A stretch of 64,000 nt of DNA from CADEED01 sp039931065. Its GTDB lineage: Bacteria; Pseudomonadota; Gammaproteobacteria; Steroidobacterales; Steroidobacteraceae. The DNA is taken from assembly GCA_039931065.1 (NCBI GenBank), contig JBDTSP010000003.1:248001-312000 (forward strand), given 5' to 3'. Numbering within the stretch: position 1 is the first letter of the stretch; the number at the start of each line of letters is the position of its first letter. Below the pieces are notes generated by a model. That model made no database searches. It saw only the letters and a program-made list of their open reading frames with translations, and was not told where the DNA came from. Both the position numbers and the translations under genes were made by a program. This document shows positions 54,801-62,069 of the stretch, in pieces.

Positions 54801-57800
54801 ATCAGCACGGCGTCCGCATCCACGCCCCGCGTGGCGGCATTGCCGTTCAGCGTCGCGTTGACCAGGCCACCGGTGCCGCCAGCGCCGCCGGCACCGCCGA
54901 CGCCGACCGACACGCCGCCGGTGGCTGTGCCCGAACCGCTAACTACCCCGGAGATGCTGAAGCCGCCGTTGCCACCCGCGCCGCCGACCGACTGCGCCAC
55001 GAGGCCGGTCGATCGATCGCCGTGTGTTTCGAGGTCTCCCGTGAGCGTGGCGAGCACGGTGCCGCCATTGCCGGCGCCGCCACCATCACCACCGACTCCG
55101 ATCGCGGCTGACGCCGATGCGCCGCCGCCGCCCGACACCGCGCCGGTCACCGTGAATCCGCCGGTGCCGCCGCGGCCGCCGACCGCCTGCAGGATGGCGC
55201 CGAATGAATTGTCGCTCTCGGTGAGGATGTCGCCGGTGTACTGCACATCGACGAGTCCGGCGTTGCCGCCATCGCCGCCCGCGCCACCGACCGAAACCGC
55301 CGCCGAACCCGCGGCGCCGCCGGCAACCCCCGCGGCCACCGTGATGGCGAAGCCACCCGTGCCACCACCGCCGCCGATCGACTGCGCCACGATGCCGTCG
55401 GAATTCGCACCGCCGGTTGCGATGTCGCCGCCGGCGCGCATCTGCACGTTGCCGCCATCGCCGCCACCACCGCCCTTGCCGCCGACTCCGGCGGCGAATG
55501 CCGCGCCCGCGACGTCGCCCACCGTGCCCGAAAACGCCAGCGCGAAGCCGCCGTTGCCGCCGCTGCCGCCGACGCTTTGCGCGACGATGCCATCCGAATC
55601 GTCGCCGTCGGTGAGGATGTTCCAGCTATTCCAGATCTCGACGTTGCCGCCTTTCTTGCCGGCGCCACCCGCGCCGCCGACCGCCGCCGCCGCACCGGCT
55701 TCATAACCGAGCGTCACGTTCGCGGCGAAGCCCCCGTTGCCGCCGCCACCACCGATGCTCTGGGCGAGGATGCCCTTGGCGCGATCACCCTCCGTCTGAA
55801 TTGAATTGATTCCCGGCGCCGCCAGCTGCGAGCCGACCCGCACCGTGTCGGCGGCTCCACCGCCGCCGCCGTTGCCGCCGACCGTCACGCCGGCGAACAA
55901 CGACATCGATCCGGCGTTGCCACCGTTACCACCGCCGCCCCCGACTGACTGCGCGAAGATGCCGTGTGAGTCGTTACCGAGAGTAGATAGCGAACCGGTG
56001 TTCTCGATGACGACCTTGCCGCCGTCACCGCCGCCGCCGCCCTGGCCGCCGATGGTCATGAAGACGCCGCCGCTCGAGCCACCGCTGCCGCCACCGCCGC
56101 CGACGCTCTGCGCCTCGATCGCGCTCGACAGGTTGCCGCGCGTGCTGATGGTGCCGCTGTTGTTGACCGTGACCTGGCTCGCCGAGCTGCTCGCGGTCGC
56201 GCTGCCGCCAATCGAAATCAATCCACCACTGTCGCCACCGTTGCCACCGCCACCGCCGATGCTCTGCGCGAGAATGCCGCGCGCCCACGAGCCGGTGCGC
56301 AAAGTGGCGTCGGGAAGAATGACGTCGAGGCCCGTGCGAATCGTGCCGGTGTTCGTGACGTCGACCGTGAGCCCCTGGCCGCCACCCGCGCCGGCGCCAC
56401 CGAGTGCGCCGATACCTGCGGCGCTCGCACCGTTGCCACCCCCACCACCGATGCTCTGCGCCAGGATTCCGTCCGCGCCCTGCGCATGCGTGAAGATCTC
56501 ACCGCCCGTATTCCTGACATCGACCGAACCGCCGTTGCCACCTCGCGCGCCACTGCCACCGAGCGCCACGGCGCCGGCCGACAACGCGGCCGAGCCACCG
56601 CCACCGCCGATGCTCTGCGCGACGACGCCCTTGGCATCGATGCCCAGCGTTTCGATCGTGCCCCGGTTGATCACGTCGATTTCGCCGCCGTTGCCGCCGG
56701 CGCCACCCGAGCCGCCCAACGCGACGCCACCGGTCGAACTACCGCCGGCGCCGCCGCCGCCACCGATGCTCTGCGCCAACACGCCGATCGCGCCTTGTCC
56801 GCGCGTGCGGATCAGCCCGCTCGTATCGTTGAGGAAGTCGACTTCGCCGCCGTTGTTCGGATAAGGCGTGAGCGGATCGACGTCGCTGCTGCCGCCGATC
56901 GCGACCAGGCCGGCCGCCGCGCCACCGGCGCCGCCGCCACCGCCGACGCTCTGCACCAGCACGCCGTACGCGAGCAGGCCGTTCGTATCGACCTGCCCGA
57001 AATTATTGACGGTCGCGTGTTCGCCCTGGCCGCCACTCGTGCCTTTGCCGCCGATACCGACTACGCCACCGGAATCGCCGCCGCTGCCGCCACCACCGCC
57101 GATGCTCTGCGCCAGGATTCCGTATGACGCTTCGCCGATCGTGAGAATCGTGCCGCCCGCGAGGTTGTTAGCCGTGGCTTCCTTGCCGTTGCCGCCAGCG
57201 CCGCCGGAACCGCCGACCGCCTCGACGGCGGAGGCCGAGCCGCCATCGCCGCCGCCGCCGCCGACGGATTGCGCGTACAGGCCAATGGCGCCCATGCCTT
57301 GCGTGATGATCACGCCGGTCACGCCGTTGGTGGCGCGGGCGATGCCGCCGTCGCCGCCACCGCTCGCCCCACCGCCGAGTCCGACGATGCCGCCGGCGTT
57401 TCCGCCGCTGCCGCCCTTGCCGCCGACGCTCTGCGCCATGACGCCGTGCGCCGCTTTGCCGCCGGTCGAAACTCCGTTGGTCGAAGTGCCGGTGCTCACG
57501 TAGCCGTAGTTAGACGCGGTGGCGTTCGCGCCATGACCGCCGAAACTCGCGGAGCCCGCGTCGCCGACCAATCCATAGCTGTCGCCGCCATTGCCGCCGC
57601 CGCCCCCGATGCTCTGCGCGAATACGCCGATGGCACTGTCGCCAGTCGTGACAATGTGCCCACCGACCGCGTTGGTTGCCTCCGCATTGCCCGCCACTGC
57701 CGCGGGGCCACCGCGACCGCCACCCGAAAAGATATAGCCATCGCCGCCCGGGCCGCCGATGCCGGCGCGGCTCTGCGCGTAGATGCCGTGCGACTCGATG

Positions 57801-58756
57801 CCGGCCGTCTGGATATCGGCGCTCGAGATGGCCGTGACGTCGCCGCCGCGTCCTGATCCGCCGCCATTGCCCGCGGGCAATGCGCCCCAGGCATCGCCTC
57901 CCGAACCGCCGTTACCGCCCTGCCGAGACAGAGAGACGCCCGACGCTCCGTTTTGAATTGTTCTGATGACAATGTTGCCGACGACCTCGGTGACGGGCGT
58001 CGAGAAATCAGCGCCAGGATCGCCGTCGTGCGCGGCTTCGCCGATCGTCCAGCAGCCGAAGAAGCAGATTTCGATGCCCCACCCGTCGCGGCCGTTGTCG
58101 CCCCAGCGGCCGATGATGTCGTTCTTGTGCTGATTCTGTTCGCCAGCGATTGCCGGCGGCGGCGGCAAGGTTTGCGGGGGCTGGCCAGCCGAGCCCGCGA
58201 AGTCCGCGGGGTATGAACCCGGCGGTGGCGTGACCTGCAGGTTTACGCTCGCGAGCGTTTCCGGTTTGCCGACTTCCTGCAGCTGCACCTGTATCGGCGG
58301 CTGCGGCGGCGGCGGCGGATCGTCATTGTCGTCATCCGGATTGGTGTCCGGTTCGAGCACCACGCCCGTGATGATCATCGTGCGTGCCGGAATGGCGGGA
58401 ATTTCGGCCTGCGCCGGACGCGCGGGACGCGGCGGATTGATGCTCTCGGGAATGGCCGCGGACGCTTCGACCTTCGGCACTTCGGGAATCGTGAAGGTGT
58501 AGCCGATCGTCAGCGGACCGGCCCAGACGTAGTGGCCGAGGTCGGTGAGCACTGAGCCGTAAGGATTGAAGACCAGCGATTCGATTTTCTCCATCACACC
58601 CGTGGTCGGGTTCCTGATCATCGCGTCCGGATCGACGTCGGAAATGCACAGGTCGGCAGGTGACGAGCAGAAGAGTTTTGTGGGGTCCGCCTGACCGAAC
58701 GCCGCCGGGGCGGCAACGATGCTGAGCAGGGGAAATGCGAGGCGAATGGCTTTCAC
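45842..58756 (-). CDS. Giant glycine-rich autotransporter (4304 residues)
   Basis: Start GTG 58756-58754, with GGAG 7 nt upstream; the ORF upstream overlaps a tRNA and is not coding. A signal peptide (KAIRLAFPLLSIVAAPAAFG) leads into a Pro- and Asp-rich region (residues about 20-250, DPDAMIRNPTTGVMEK, DDDNDDPPPPPQPPIQVQ). Then comes a passenger of roughly fifty repeats, each 60-75 residues, with the recurring core GVxAQS(I/V)GGGGGNGG and a linker TxGxxS. Residues about 4010-4304 form a typical autotransporter barrel (VWARYDDNPSTRD, GWTFGVGVDFEDHRGSGYDG). It ends in FRFLWPLR, with Arg last instead of Phe/Trp. It is expected at the cell surface as an adhesin or matrix protein; that role is inferred. 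Confidence 0.9.
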   Translation of the reverse strand: MKAIRLAFPLLSIVAAPAAFGQADPTKLFCSSPADLCISDVDPDAMIRNPTTGVMEKIESLVFNPYGSVLTDLGHYVWAGPLTIGYTFTIPEVPKVEASAAIPESINPPRPARPAQAEIPAIPARTMIITGVVLEPDTNPDDDNDDPPPPPQPPIQVQLQEVGKPETLASVNLQVTPPPGSYPADFAGSAGQPPQTLPPPPAIAGEQNQHKNDIIGRWGDNGRDGWGIEICFFGCWTIGEAAHDGDPGADFSTPVTEVVGNIVIRTIQNGASGVSLSRQGGNGGSGGDAWGALPAGNGGGSGRGGDVTAISSADIQTAGIESHGIYAQSRAGIGGPGGDGYIFSGGGRGGPAAVAGNAEATNAVGGHIVTTGDSAIGVFAQSIGGGGGNGGDSYGLVGDAGSASFGGHGANATASNYGYVSTGTSTNGVSTGGKAAHGVMAQSVGGKGGSGGNAGGIVGLGGGASGGGDGGIARATNGVTGVIITQGMGAIGLYAQSVGGGGGDGGSASAVEAVGGSGGAGGNGKEATANNLAGGTILTIGEASYGILAQSIGGGGGSGGDSGGVVGIGGKGTSGGQGEHATVNNFGQVDTNGLLAYGVLVQSVGGGGGAGGAAAGLVAIGGSSDVDPLTPYPNNGGEVDFLNDTSGLIRTRGQGAIGVLAQSIGGGGGAGGSSTGGVALGGSGGAGGNGGEIDVINRGTIETLGIDAKGVVAQSIGGGGGSAALSAGAVALGGSGARGGNGGSVDVRNTGGEIFTHAQGADGILAQSIGGGGGNGASAAGIGALGGAGAGGGQGLTVDVTNTGTIRTGLDVILPDATLRTGSWARGILAQSIGGGGGNGGDSGGLISIGGSATASSSASQVTVNNSGTISTRGNLSSAIEAQSVGGGGGSGGSSGGVFMTIGGQGGGGGDGGKVVIENTGSLSTLGNDSHGIFAQSVGGGGGNGGNAGSMSLFAGVTVGGNGGGGGAADTVRVGSQLAAPGINSIQTEGDRAKGILAQSIGGGGGNGGFAANVTLGYEAGAAAAVGGAGGAGKKGGNVEIWNSWNILTDGDDSDGIVAQSVGGSGGNGGFALAFSGTVGDVAGAAFAAGVGGKGGGGGDGGNVQMRAGGDIATGGANSDGIVAQSIGGGGGTGGFAITVAAGVAGGAAGSAAVSVGGAGGDGGNAGLVDVQYTGDILTESDNSFGAILQAVGGRGGTGGFTVTGAVSGGGGASASAAIGVGGDGGGAGNGGTVLATLTGDLETHGDRSTGLVAQSVGGAGGNGGFSISGVVSGSGTATGGVSVGVGGAGGAGGTGGLVNATLNGNAATRGVDADAVLIQSVGGGGGNGGMATAGVITGAGGGSGAVAVGVGGTGGDAGNSGVVIAHVTGNLATLGDGSNAYIAQSIGGGGGNGGMAVSGAIAAAGSTSGAVAVGVGGAGGGGGNGQTVNVTLTGDAMTVGNDATAVIAQSLGGGGGNGGIAVGAAISASGGTSGAVAVGVGGSGGGGGTSALTTLIVSGDVDTVGTNSDGIVAQSVGGGGGNGALSIGGALSASGGTGGAVGVGVGGYGGNGGSAGGVNATITGDIHTRGSQSVGVTAQSIGGGGGNGGMSVGAALNASGGNGAAVAVGVGGGGGSASHGALVTADIVGNVQTDGDDSIGFFAQSVGGGGGSGGLSVAGALNATGGNGGAIAVGVGGAAGGGGNGRAVDASITGNTLTRGDNSIGVLAQSLGGGGGNGGMTVSAAVIGSVASGAGVAVGVGGSGGGAGSSALTTLDVVGDVETLGENSAGVLAQSVGGGGGNGGMSFAAALTAAGSNGAAVAVGVGGSGGGGGSSGGVTSTVGGHVRTHGNNSNGVTMQSIGGGGGNGAMNISGALSATGSSGGSVAVGVGGGGGGAGDGGAIDGRVFNGIVETLGQNSTGVLMQSVGGGGGNGGMNVSGAIAGSAANAGAVAVGVGGSAGGGGSANAVVGEVDADVITRGDESFGVLLQSVGGGGGNGAMNISGALTAANGGSAAISIGVGGSGGTAGHGLDVHGIVNGDVATLGERSTGVLAQSVGGGGGNGGMNVSGAVSLNKQSGGALSVGVGGFGGGGGNANFVELTRVGETFTNGANSDGVVAQSIGGGGGNGGINVSGALAYASGNNTSFVATIGVGGFGGAGGDALGVTANVTGNVIATGLGSDRFELIDGISQRVRANGSNGVLAQSVGGSGGNGGMNVSGGISLAPTSTGHSHALNVGVGGFGGSGGNAEIVRLTVEAANVQAIGDARNGVTAQSIGGGGGNGGMNVSGGIALDGVITAGVGGFGGDGGYSNDVFATANTDIRASGANAFGFVAQSIGGGGGTGATNISGGIQANLDSETPTLVFGIGGFGGAGNVSGAVTANQHGTIAVDGVNSTGVLVQSIAGGGGAGGLNVTGNLAAGNGFAAAIGIGGDAGDGADSRAVTLTSDGDVYVDGRAAVDPDFAYTDDQRAALIATEFANGIVVQSIGGGGGLGAMNVTGVSGGLDSSTAVAGVGGSGAGGGNAGAVVVTRGLVQAGLIRTDGNHATALVAQSIGGGGGNAGMNFAASFAGKKNSSDDNEKTVSLTFAMGGSGGQPGNGDTVDVIHQGDILTTGDGSGGIEAQSIGGGGGSANYNLGIAANQDAQALAVAVGGGAGEGGDGGRVDVEHTGNIETLGRAATAIHAQSIGGGGGNAGTDLPTSLLIDGSNTLTVTVGKYGGEGGIAGDVEITSTGDLLTHGEGSIGIHAQSVGNGGGSSGAWGGSAQVGNKEQAHQVAVAVGLEGGIGGHGGAVDVHSEGSITTVGTDAYAILAESIGGGGGGGGSAFNAIFNTTNSIAVGVGASGGRGAAGGTVRVDNSANLTTLGDHAHGIYATSTGGGGGVGGYAGQFRLPGGENTVKGSTALSSQVGGNGGTGAVGNTVEVLNRGTIYTAGRAAFGVNAQSIGGGGGFGGMVFDGNLAGGGSANSATVNIGGSGDDGGTGGAVVVTNEGLIHTVGEESVGIRAQSIGGSGGDAGIVMDLTIAATASTSMSAGMRLGGTGGKGGTSGDVTVTNKRADGATAGGEIATEGRAAHGIFAQSLAGGGGNGSSIVTANFTTGVNSVTGAVNIGGSGGEGGVAGNVTVDNEERIDTVGDGSHGVFAQSIGGGGGNGGLVLAMNAVLAADGGESTPMVVLGGAGGAGDDGGNVTVNNSGQIVTRGANAQGILAQSIGGGGGNANIALGAGSAQSGTASIAGRMASAFGGQGGHGGAGGEVTVNHSGDITVSGAGSQAVMAESINGGGGHVTLDFTGVTSVPGGTALPNGVNIPQNSSGGAADPVIVFNGGGDHQENSNAGQVHLNYTGTFGVAGNNGAANAVQAVGGGGGTYNLTLSLNDTAAADDDVAIEGRLGGVSGTNNRGGDIESSHDGDLVTEGDNTPGALVQSIGGGGGRANLDLSSENGSIGATNLTLGGQDGNNEEGGDIQHDQNGSVATQGNAAHGGLFQSVGGGGGSLSLIESEGASPAGKHRPRGDKLRFVDDDGAAAQAQARVANVPQLSFGSSGGSLLKGGNVGLELAGNIRTTGDNSLGMIFQSVGAGGGVATVLGVDGLAVTLGGSNGASGDGGNLSVVNSGDVMTAGARSHGVFLQSIGGGGSAVFTDAEAALITLSSDNIGSGGSIAFEQNGKIVTLGDQTYSLFAQSVGGGGGYVDGVFAASAGGTGSAGAIDLALNGDIAALGEGSTALFAQSAGANGLGGNITAILVADKQVLAGENGVAVYFDGGAVNSFTNRGIVRTLSGLQGFAFRGGAGGDSIGNFGAVMGNIDLGGGVNAFANNAGAILYSGTTISLGDAGNFLVNEGTLVPGAENLAVHTNLDGSYRQGAQALADFEMDLSTGLNDSIIATGAGEVAGRLRISLLNVHNIRPGYSEMPVFVTQTGIVDRGVTLDAQRSIVINYDLHTVNGRTLAVGYDVDFNAAGLQGNRRAVGEYLNRVQRRAGHNGLGQGIGQTITAAVLTTDLDVYADMLTQLGTEFYAEQQALALKGVQRFSRNLQNCGTLSLGETAGDDTGCVWARYDDNPSTRDTRAGFPAAHDSGYSVSTGVQAPRDGGWTFGVGVDFEDHRGSGYDGSWTADGKFLQVGGSARREFGSSSVGATLSLGESSESVTRLLGVTEPRHARGDRSVDFLSNVLDYTYDIAVHGFTLQPSVSLGTSMLRYGGMTEQGANAQNAVIVGGSETHLWAEPAIAGRYSTTFGSGASLRTFLRLGLMQYLSGTSTKVRAGLSGAPDEAAPMRIGSDLDRTHFVGEVGLQYQTAEGFTVGVSYSRQESEIREGDAGSFRFLWPLR
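47600..57930 (-). repeat. Tandem coding repeats of the autotransporter passenger
   Basis: About fifty units, counted by eye, each ending in AQS(I/V)GGGGG. Between roughly 52400 and 55200 the units become very similar to each other (GVLAQSVGGGGGNGGMNVSG followed by AVAVGVGGSGGGGG), which suggests recent unit duplication or gene conversion. Towards the C-terminal end (47600-49000) the units are shorter and more diverged. Expect length variation between strains and assembly difficulty. Confidence 0.85.
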
Positions 58757-58905
58757 GGACGGACTCCAGAAATGGAAAAGCCGCGGACGTCGGGGACGTG
58801 CGCGGCTGGAAAGGGAGAAATGTGGGCGGCTATCGGCTGAGCGGAAGGGAATGCTCCCAGCGCGGGAGCGCTGGACGCAATCCCACGAAGTGCAGTACTC
58901 GAATG

Positions 58906-58995
<90 letters not shown>

Positions 58996-59280
58996 AGCTG
59001 AAGCGGTTCGCGCGCGCAAGCTACTGCAAACCCCGGGCGCGGTCCAGCGGAGCGGTAAACGGGCAAGTGCCCACGGTTCAAAGAGATTCGGAGCGTTGGG
59101 ACCACGTCCAGCGGTCATCTAGGTCTCCTCCCAGAGAGCCGCCATTGGAGCTTTTCCCTGCTCCATCCAACAATGGCCCATCGGACCTAGACCCTGTACT
59201 TAAGCCCTTCGGCGTATGCACTTCGCACTATGCAAAAGACATGCTGTAGCTATGGCTAGCAAACCGCTGGTTTCTTTAAT
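58996..59280. other. 285-bp region upstream of tRNA-Ser and the response regulator
   Basis: No gene is visible. It should hold the promoter of the tRNA gene on the minus strand and that of the regulator on the plus strand. I see no hairpin or conserved motif that I can name. Confidence 0.5.
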
Positions 59281-59949
59281 ATGACAGCCGTGAAACTGCT
59301 CATCGTCGACGACCATCCGCTGTTTCGCGACGGGCTCGCGGCGTTGTTGCGACAGGCATCGGCGGACACGCAGGTGGTGCAGGCTTCATCCACGGAAGAG
59401 GCATTGCAACGGGTCGACGAGGAGATCGTCGACGCGGTGTTCATGGATCTGGTCATGCCCGGCCTGTGCGGCGAAGCCGCGGTGCGCGAGTTTGCCCGCC
59501 GCCATCCGGATCTGCCGGTGATCGTCCTGTCGAGTTCGGAGAGTGCGAGCGACGTGCGCCGCGTGCTCAATGCGGGCGCATCGGGTTACATCCCGAAATC
59601 AGCGACCGCGCAAACCGTGGTATCGGCGCTGCAGCTGGTGTTGTCGGGGAACATCTATGTGCCGCCGCTGCTGGTCACTTCCACCGCGCGTGCGGCCGAT
59701 CATGGCGGCCACGACGGACCGCGGACGGTCTCGCAATTGACCGAGCGCCAGGTGGACGTGCTCAAGTATCTGCGCGATGGCCTGTCCAACAAGGAAATCA
59801 GCGCAAACCTCGGCATCGCCGAAAAAACGGTCAAGGTCCACATCGCAGCGATCTTCAAGACACTGAACGTCGTCAACCGGACCCAGGCTGCACGCTTTCT
59901 TCACGAGTCGCCGGAAATCGCCTCTCGGGATGCGCCACGAGATGGCTGA
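59281..59949 (+). CDS. NarL/FixJ family response regulator
   Basis: 222 residues. Receiver with LLIVDDHPLFRDGLAALLRQ, phospho-acceptor Asp56 in VFMDLVMPG and Lys in GYIPKSA. The C-terminal LuxR-type helix-turn-helix is SQLTERQVDVLKYLRDGLSN, ANLGIAEKTVKVHIAAIFKT, LNVVNRTQAARFL. The 3' end overlaps the convergent hybrid kinase gene by 77 bases. The kinase is the obvious partner, although head-to-tail convergence is an unusual arrangement for a two-component pair. The regulon is unknown. Confidence 0.93.
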   Translation: MTAVKLLIVDDHPLFRDGLAALLRQASADTQVVQASSTEEALQRVDEEIVDAVFMDLVMPGLCGEAAVREFARRHPDLPVIVLSSSESASDVRRVLNAGASGYIPKSATAQTVVSALQLVLSGNIYVPPLLVTSTARAADHGGHDGPRTVSQLTERQVDVLKYLRDGLSNKEISANLGIAEKTVKVHIAAIFKTLNVVNRTQAARFLHESPEIASRDAPRDG

Positions 59950-61693
59950 TCGAGGCGCGCAGCCGGCTGTTCGACACCGGCTTGTGCAGCAGTAGCAAGC
60001 CGCTCTCCTGAGCTTCCTTGAGCCGGTCCGGCGCCGTGTCACCGGTGATCAACATCCCCGGAATGTCGTCGTCGTTGTATTCGGCCCGCAGCCGCTCGAT
60101 GACGTTGATGCCATCCTCGTGCGCGCGCAGTCGATAGTCGCAGATGATGAGCGCCGGCCGGTCCGGGCAGTTGGCGAGCTGCGCGAGCATCTCGTCGAAG
60201 GTTCCGGCGACAATCGCCTTGAAGCCCCAGCCTTCGAGCAGACTCTTCATTGCCATCTGGATCGTGGCCTCGTCATCGACGACGAGGATGAGCCCGGTGG
60301 CGGGCAGATCGACGCCCTCCTCGGCGGCCGGCACAGTTGCGCTGATCGCAGCGTCCGATTGCGGCAGCTCGAGCGCGAACATCGATCCGCGGTTCGGTGC
60401 CGAGCGCACCTTGAGCGGATGCCCTAACAAGGCAGTCAGACGCCTGACGATGGCGAGCCCGAGCCCGACGCCCTTGCTGCGATCCCGCTCCGGATTGGCG
60501 ACCTGGTAGAACTCCTTGAAAATCTGCCCCTGCTCGCTTACGGGAATACCGCGGCCGGTATCCCACACCTCGACGCTGACGGACTGGCCGCGCTCGCGGC
60601 ATGCCACCAGCACGCGGCCGCTGTCCGTATAGGCGATCGCATTCGCGACGATGTTTCGAACCACGCGTTCGATCAGCAATGGGTCGCTGTACACGGCGGC
60701 CGCCGTGGGCCGCAGACGCAGTTCGATCTTCTTCGCCTGCGCATCGCCCGCATGATCGCGGCAGATACGCTCGAGCATGGGCTGCAACGCAAAGGTCCGT
60801 GCGTTCACTTCGACGACACCGGCGTCGAGACGCGAAATGTCGAGCAGGCCGTTGAACAGACTGCCCATGGCCTGCACCGAACTGTCGATGTGATCGAGAA
60901 GGCGTTTCGCTTCCGCATCGGTGACGCGCGGCCGCAGCGCGGCGACGAACAGCGTCAACGCGTGCACCGGCTGACGCAGATCGTGGCTGGCCGCGGCGAG
61001 AAAGCGCGACTTGGCGGTACTGGCCTCCTCGGCGATGAGCTTCTCGCCGCGCAGCCGCGCGATGAGCTCCTCGTTCTCGAAGCGCAGCCGCACGGATTCC
61101 TCGAACTGCGCGCTGAAACGCCGCGCCTGGTTCACGATAGCCAGCAGCCATGCGAGCGTGATGAACGCGAGCATCATGTGCACCCAATCGCCGCGCGTAA
61201 TGAGCCAGCCCATCGGCAGCAGCATCATCGGCACGATCGCGATGTAGATCGCGGTCCGCAACACACCGAAGGCGGTGATCGCTCCGCTCGCCACCGCGCA
61301 CAACAACAGCAGCACCAGCAACTGCATGTCGAAACGGGTGGGCGGCATCAGCCACCAGGAACCAAATCCGAGTGTGAGGCTTGCCACCAGCGCGCCGACG
61401 GAAAAGCGCCGCGCCCAGATGCGCCACTCGTGATCGGGCGGATTGCGGCGGCGATAGACCCGCATCAGCGCGAGGCGCGCGCCGATCTGGGTGCACATCG
61501 CGATGCTGAACGTGATGGCGATGATCCAGGAAATCGCGCCGACACCGGCGAGCAAGCTGGCGAGCAGGGACGAGCCCGCCGCGGTCGCCAACATGCCGCC
61601 CGCAGTATTGCTGTACGCCGAGCGCACCTGCGCCGCGCCGATGCGATTGATCAATTCAATGTTGTTTGTCGTCACTCGGGACCCTTTGTGCAC
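59873..61693 (-). CDS. Hybrid sensor histidine kinase with C-terminal receiver
   Basis: 606 residues (a GTG six codons in is an alternative start). Five or six membrane helices (about 40-185) form the sensor, with little periplasmic sequence. A coiled region (FEESVRLRFENEELIARLRG) leads to HisKA with His237 (FLAAASHDLRQPVHALTLFV) and HATPase (NIVANAIAYTDSGR, DTGRGIPVSEQ, GVGLGLAIVRRLTALLG). The receiver follows with LILVVDDEATIQMAMKSLLE and ALIICDYRLRAHEDGINVIE. The layout resembles the RpfC/BarA-like or two-step phosphorelay kinases without an Hpt domain. Its 3' end overlaps the response-regulator gene on the other strand. Confidence 0.92.
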   Translation of the reverse strand: MHKGSRVTTNNIELINRIGAAQVRSAYSNTAGGMLATAAGSSLLASLLAGVGAISWIIAITFSIAMCTQIGARLALMRVYRRRNPPDHEWRIWARRFSVGALVASLTLGFGSWWLMPPTRFDMQLLVLLLLCAVASGAITAFGVLRTAIYIAIVPMMLLPMGWLITRGDWVHMMLAFITLAWLLAIVNQARRFSAQFEESVRLRFENEELIARLRGEKLIAEEASTAKSRFLAAASHDLRQPVHALTLFVAALRPRVTDAEAKRLLDHIDSSVQAMGSLFNGLLDISRLDAGVVEVNARTFALQPMLERICRDHAGDAQAKKIELRLRPTAAAVYSDPLLIERVVRNIVANAIAYTDSGRVLVACRERGQSVSVEVWDTGRGIPVSEQGQIFKEFYQVANPERDRSKGVGLGLAIVRRLTALLGHPLKVRSAPNRGSMFALELPQSDAAISATVPAAEEGVDLPATGLILVVDDEATIQMAMKSLLEGWGFKAIVAGTFDEMLAQLANCPDRPALIICDYRLRAHEDGINVIERLRAEYNDDDIPGMLITGDTAPDRLKEAQESGLLLLHKPVSNSRLRASISHLVAHPERRFPATREESVQPGSG

Positions 61694-61955
61694 CGCAGGC
61701 TAGCCAAGTTCGACCCGGTGCGCCACTCCGCATGACTCACGCGATCCGTTTCGAGACAACCACGACTGACAACCTCTCCACGCGTTGTCTCAGCGTCTCC
61801 CAGCTTGGGCTGACAACCTTGCCTGCGAAATCATGCGACGCAAGTCACGAGAATCTTCTATGGCATGAGGAGTCAGCCGTCATCGACTCAAGGAAGTAAG
61901 CGACCTGGATATGCGAATGCCTGCGTGAGTGCCGCCGCATTCTTCCGATGTTCGA
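61694..61955. other. 262-bp region upstream of the hybrid kinase
   Basis: No gene is recognisable. It contains the presumed promoter of the kinase and ends at the second copy of the inverted-repeat element. GC content is somewhat lower than around it, as judged by eye. Confidence 0.45.
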
Positions 61956-62067
61956 GGGCAGCCCCCTTTTCCTAGCAAAAGGGGGCAGTCATCACCGGAG
62001 GCACGAACAATTCAAATCGGCAGACACTCAAGGGCTGTCCCCTTTTGCTGGGAAAAGGGGGCTGCCC
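61956..62067. repeat. Paired inverted-repeat element, copy B
   Basis: The left arm (61956-61988, GGGCAGCCCCC then TTTTCCTAGCAAAAGGGGG) and right arm (62035-62067, CTGTCCCC then TTTTGCTGGGAAAAGGGGG) are inverted with two mismatches. They match the arms of copy A at 36233-36349. The central 46 bp are unrelated to those of copy A. The right end lies 2 bases from the serS stop codon (TAA at 62072-62070). Confidence 0.85.
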
Positions 62068-62069
62068 CC

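Noticed and set aside
48239..56864. Many long plus-strand open frames opposite the autotransporter (for example 48239-49006, 49037-50233, 49113-50027, 52734-53861, 55806-56864)
   Set aside because: They are rich in Pro, Ala and Arg and simply mirror the Gly-rich repeat codons; no start sites, motifs or folds are visible.
47600..57930. Regular repeats that could suggest a CRISPR array or satellite DNA
   Set aside because: The periodicity is coding (about 60-75 codons) and in one continuous frame; there are no direct repeats with unique spacers.
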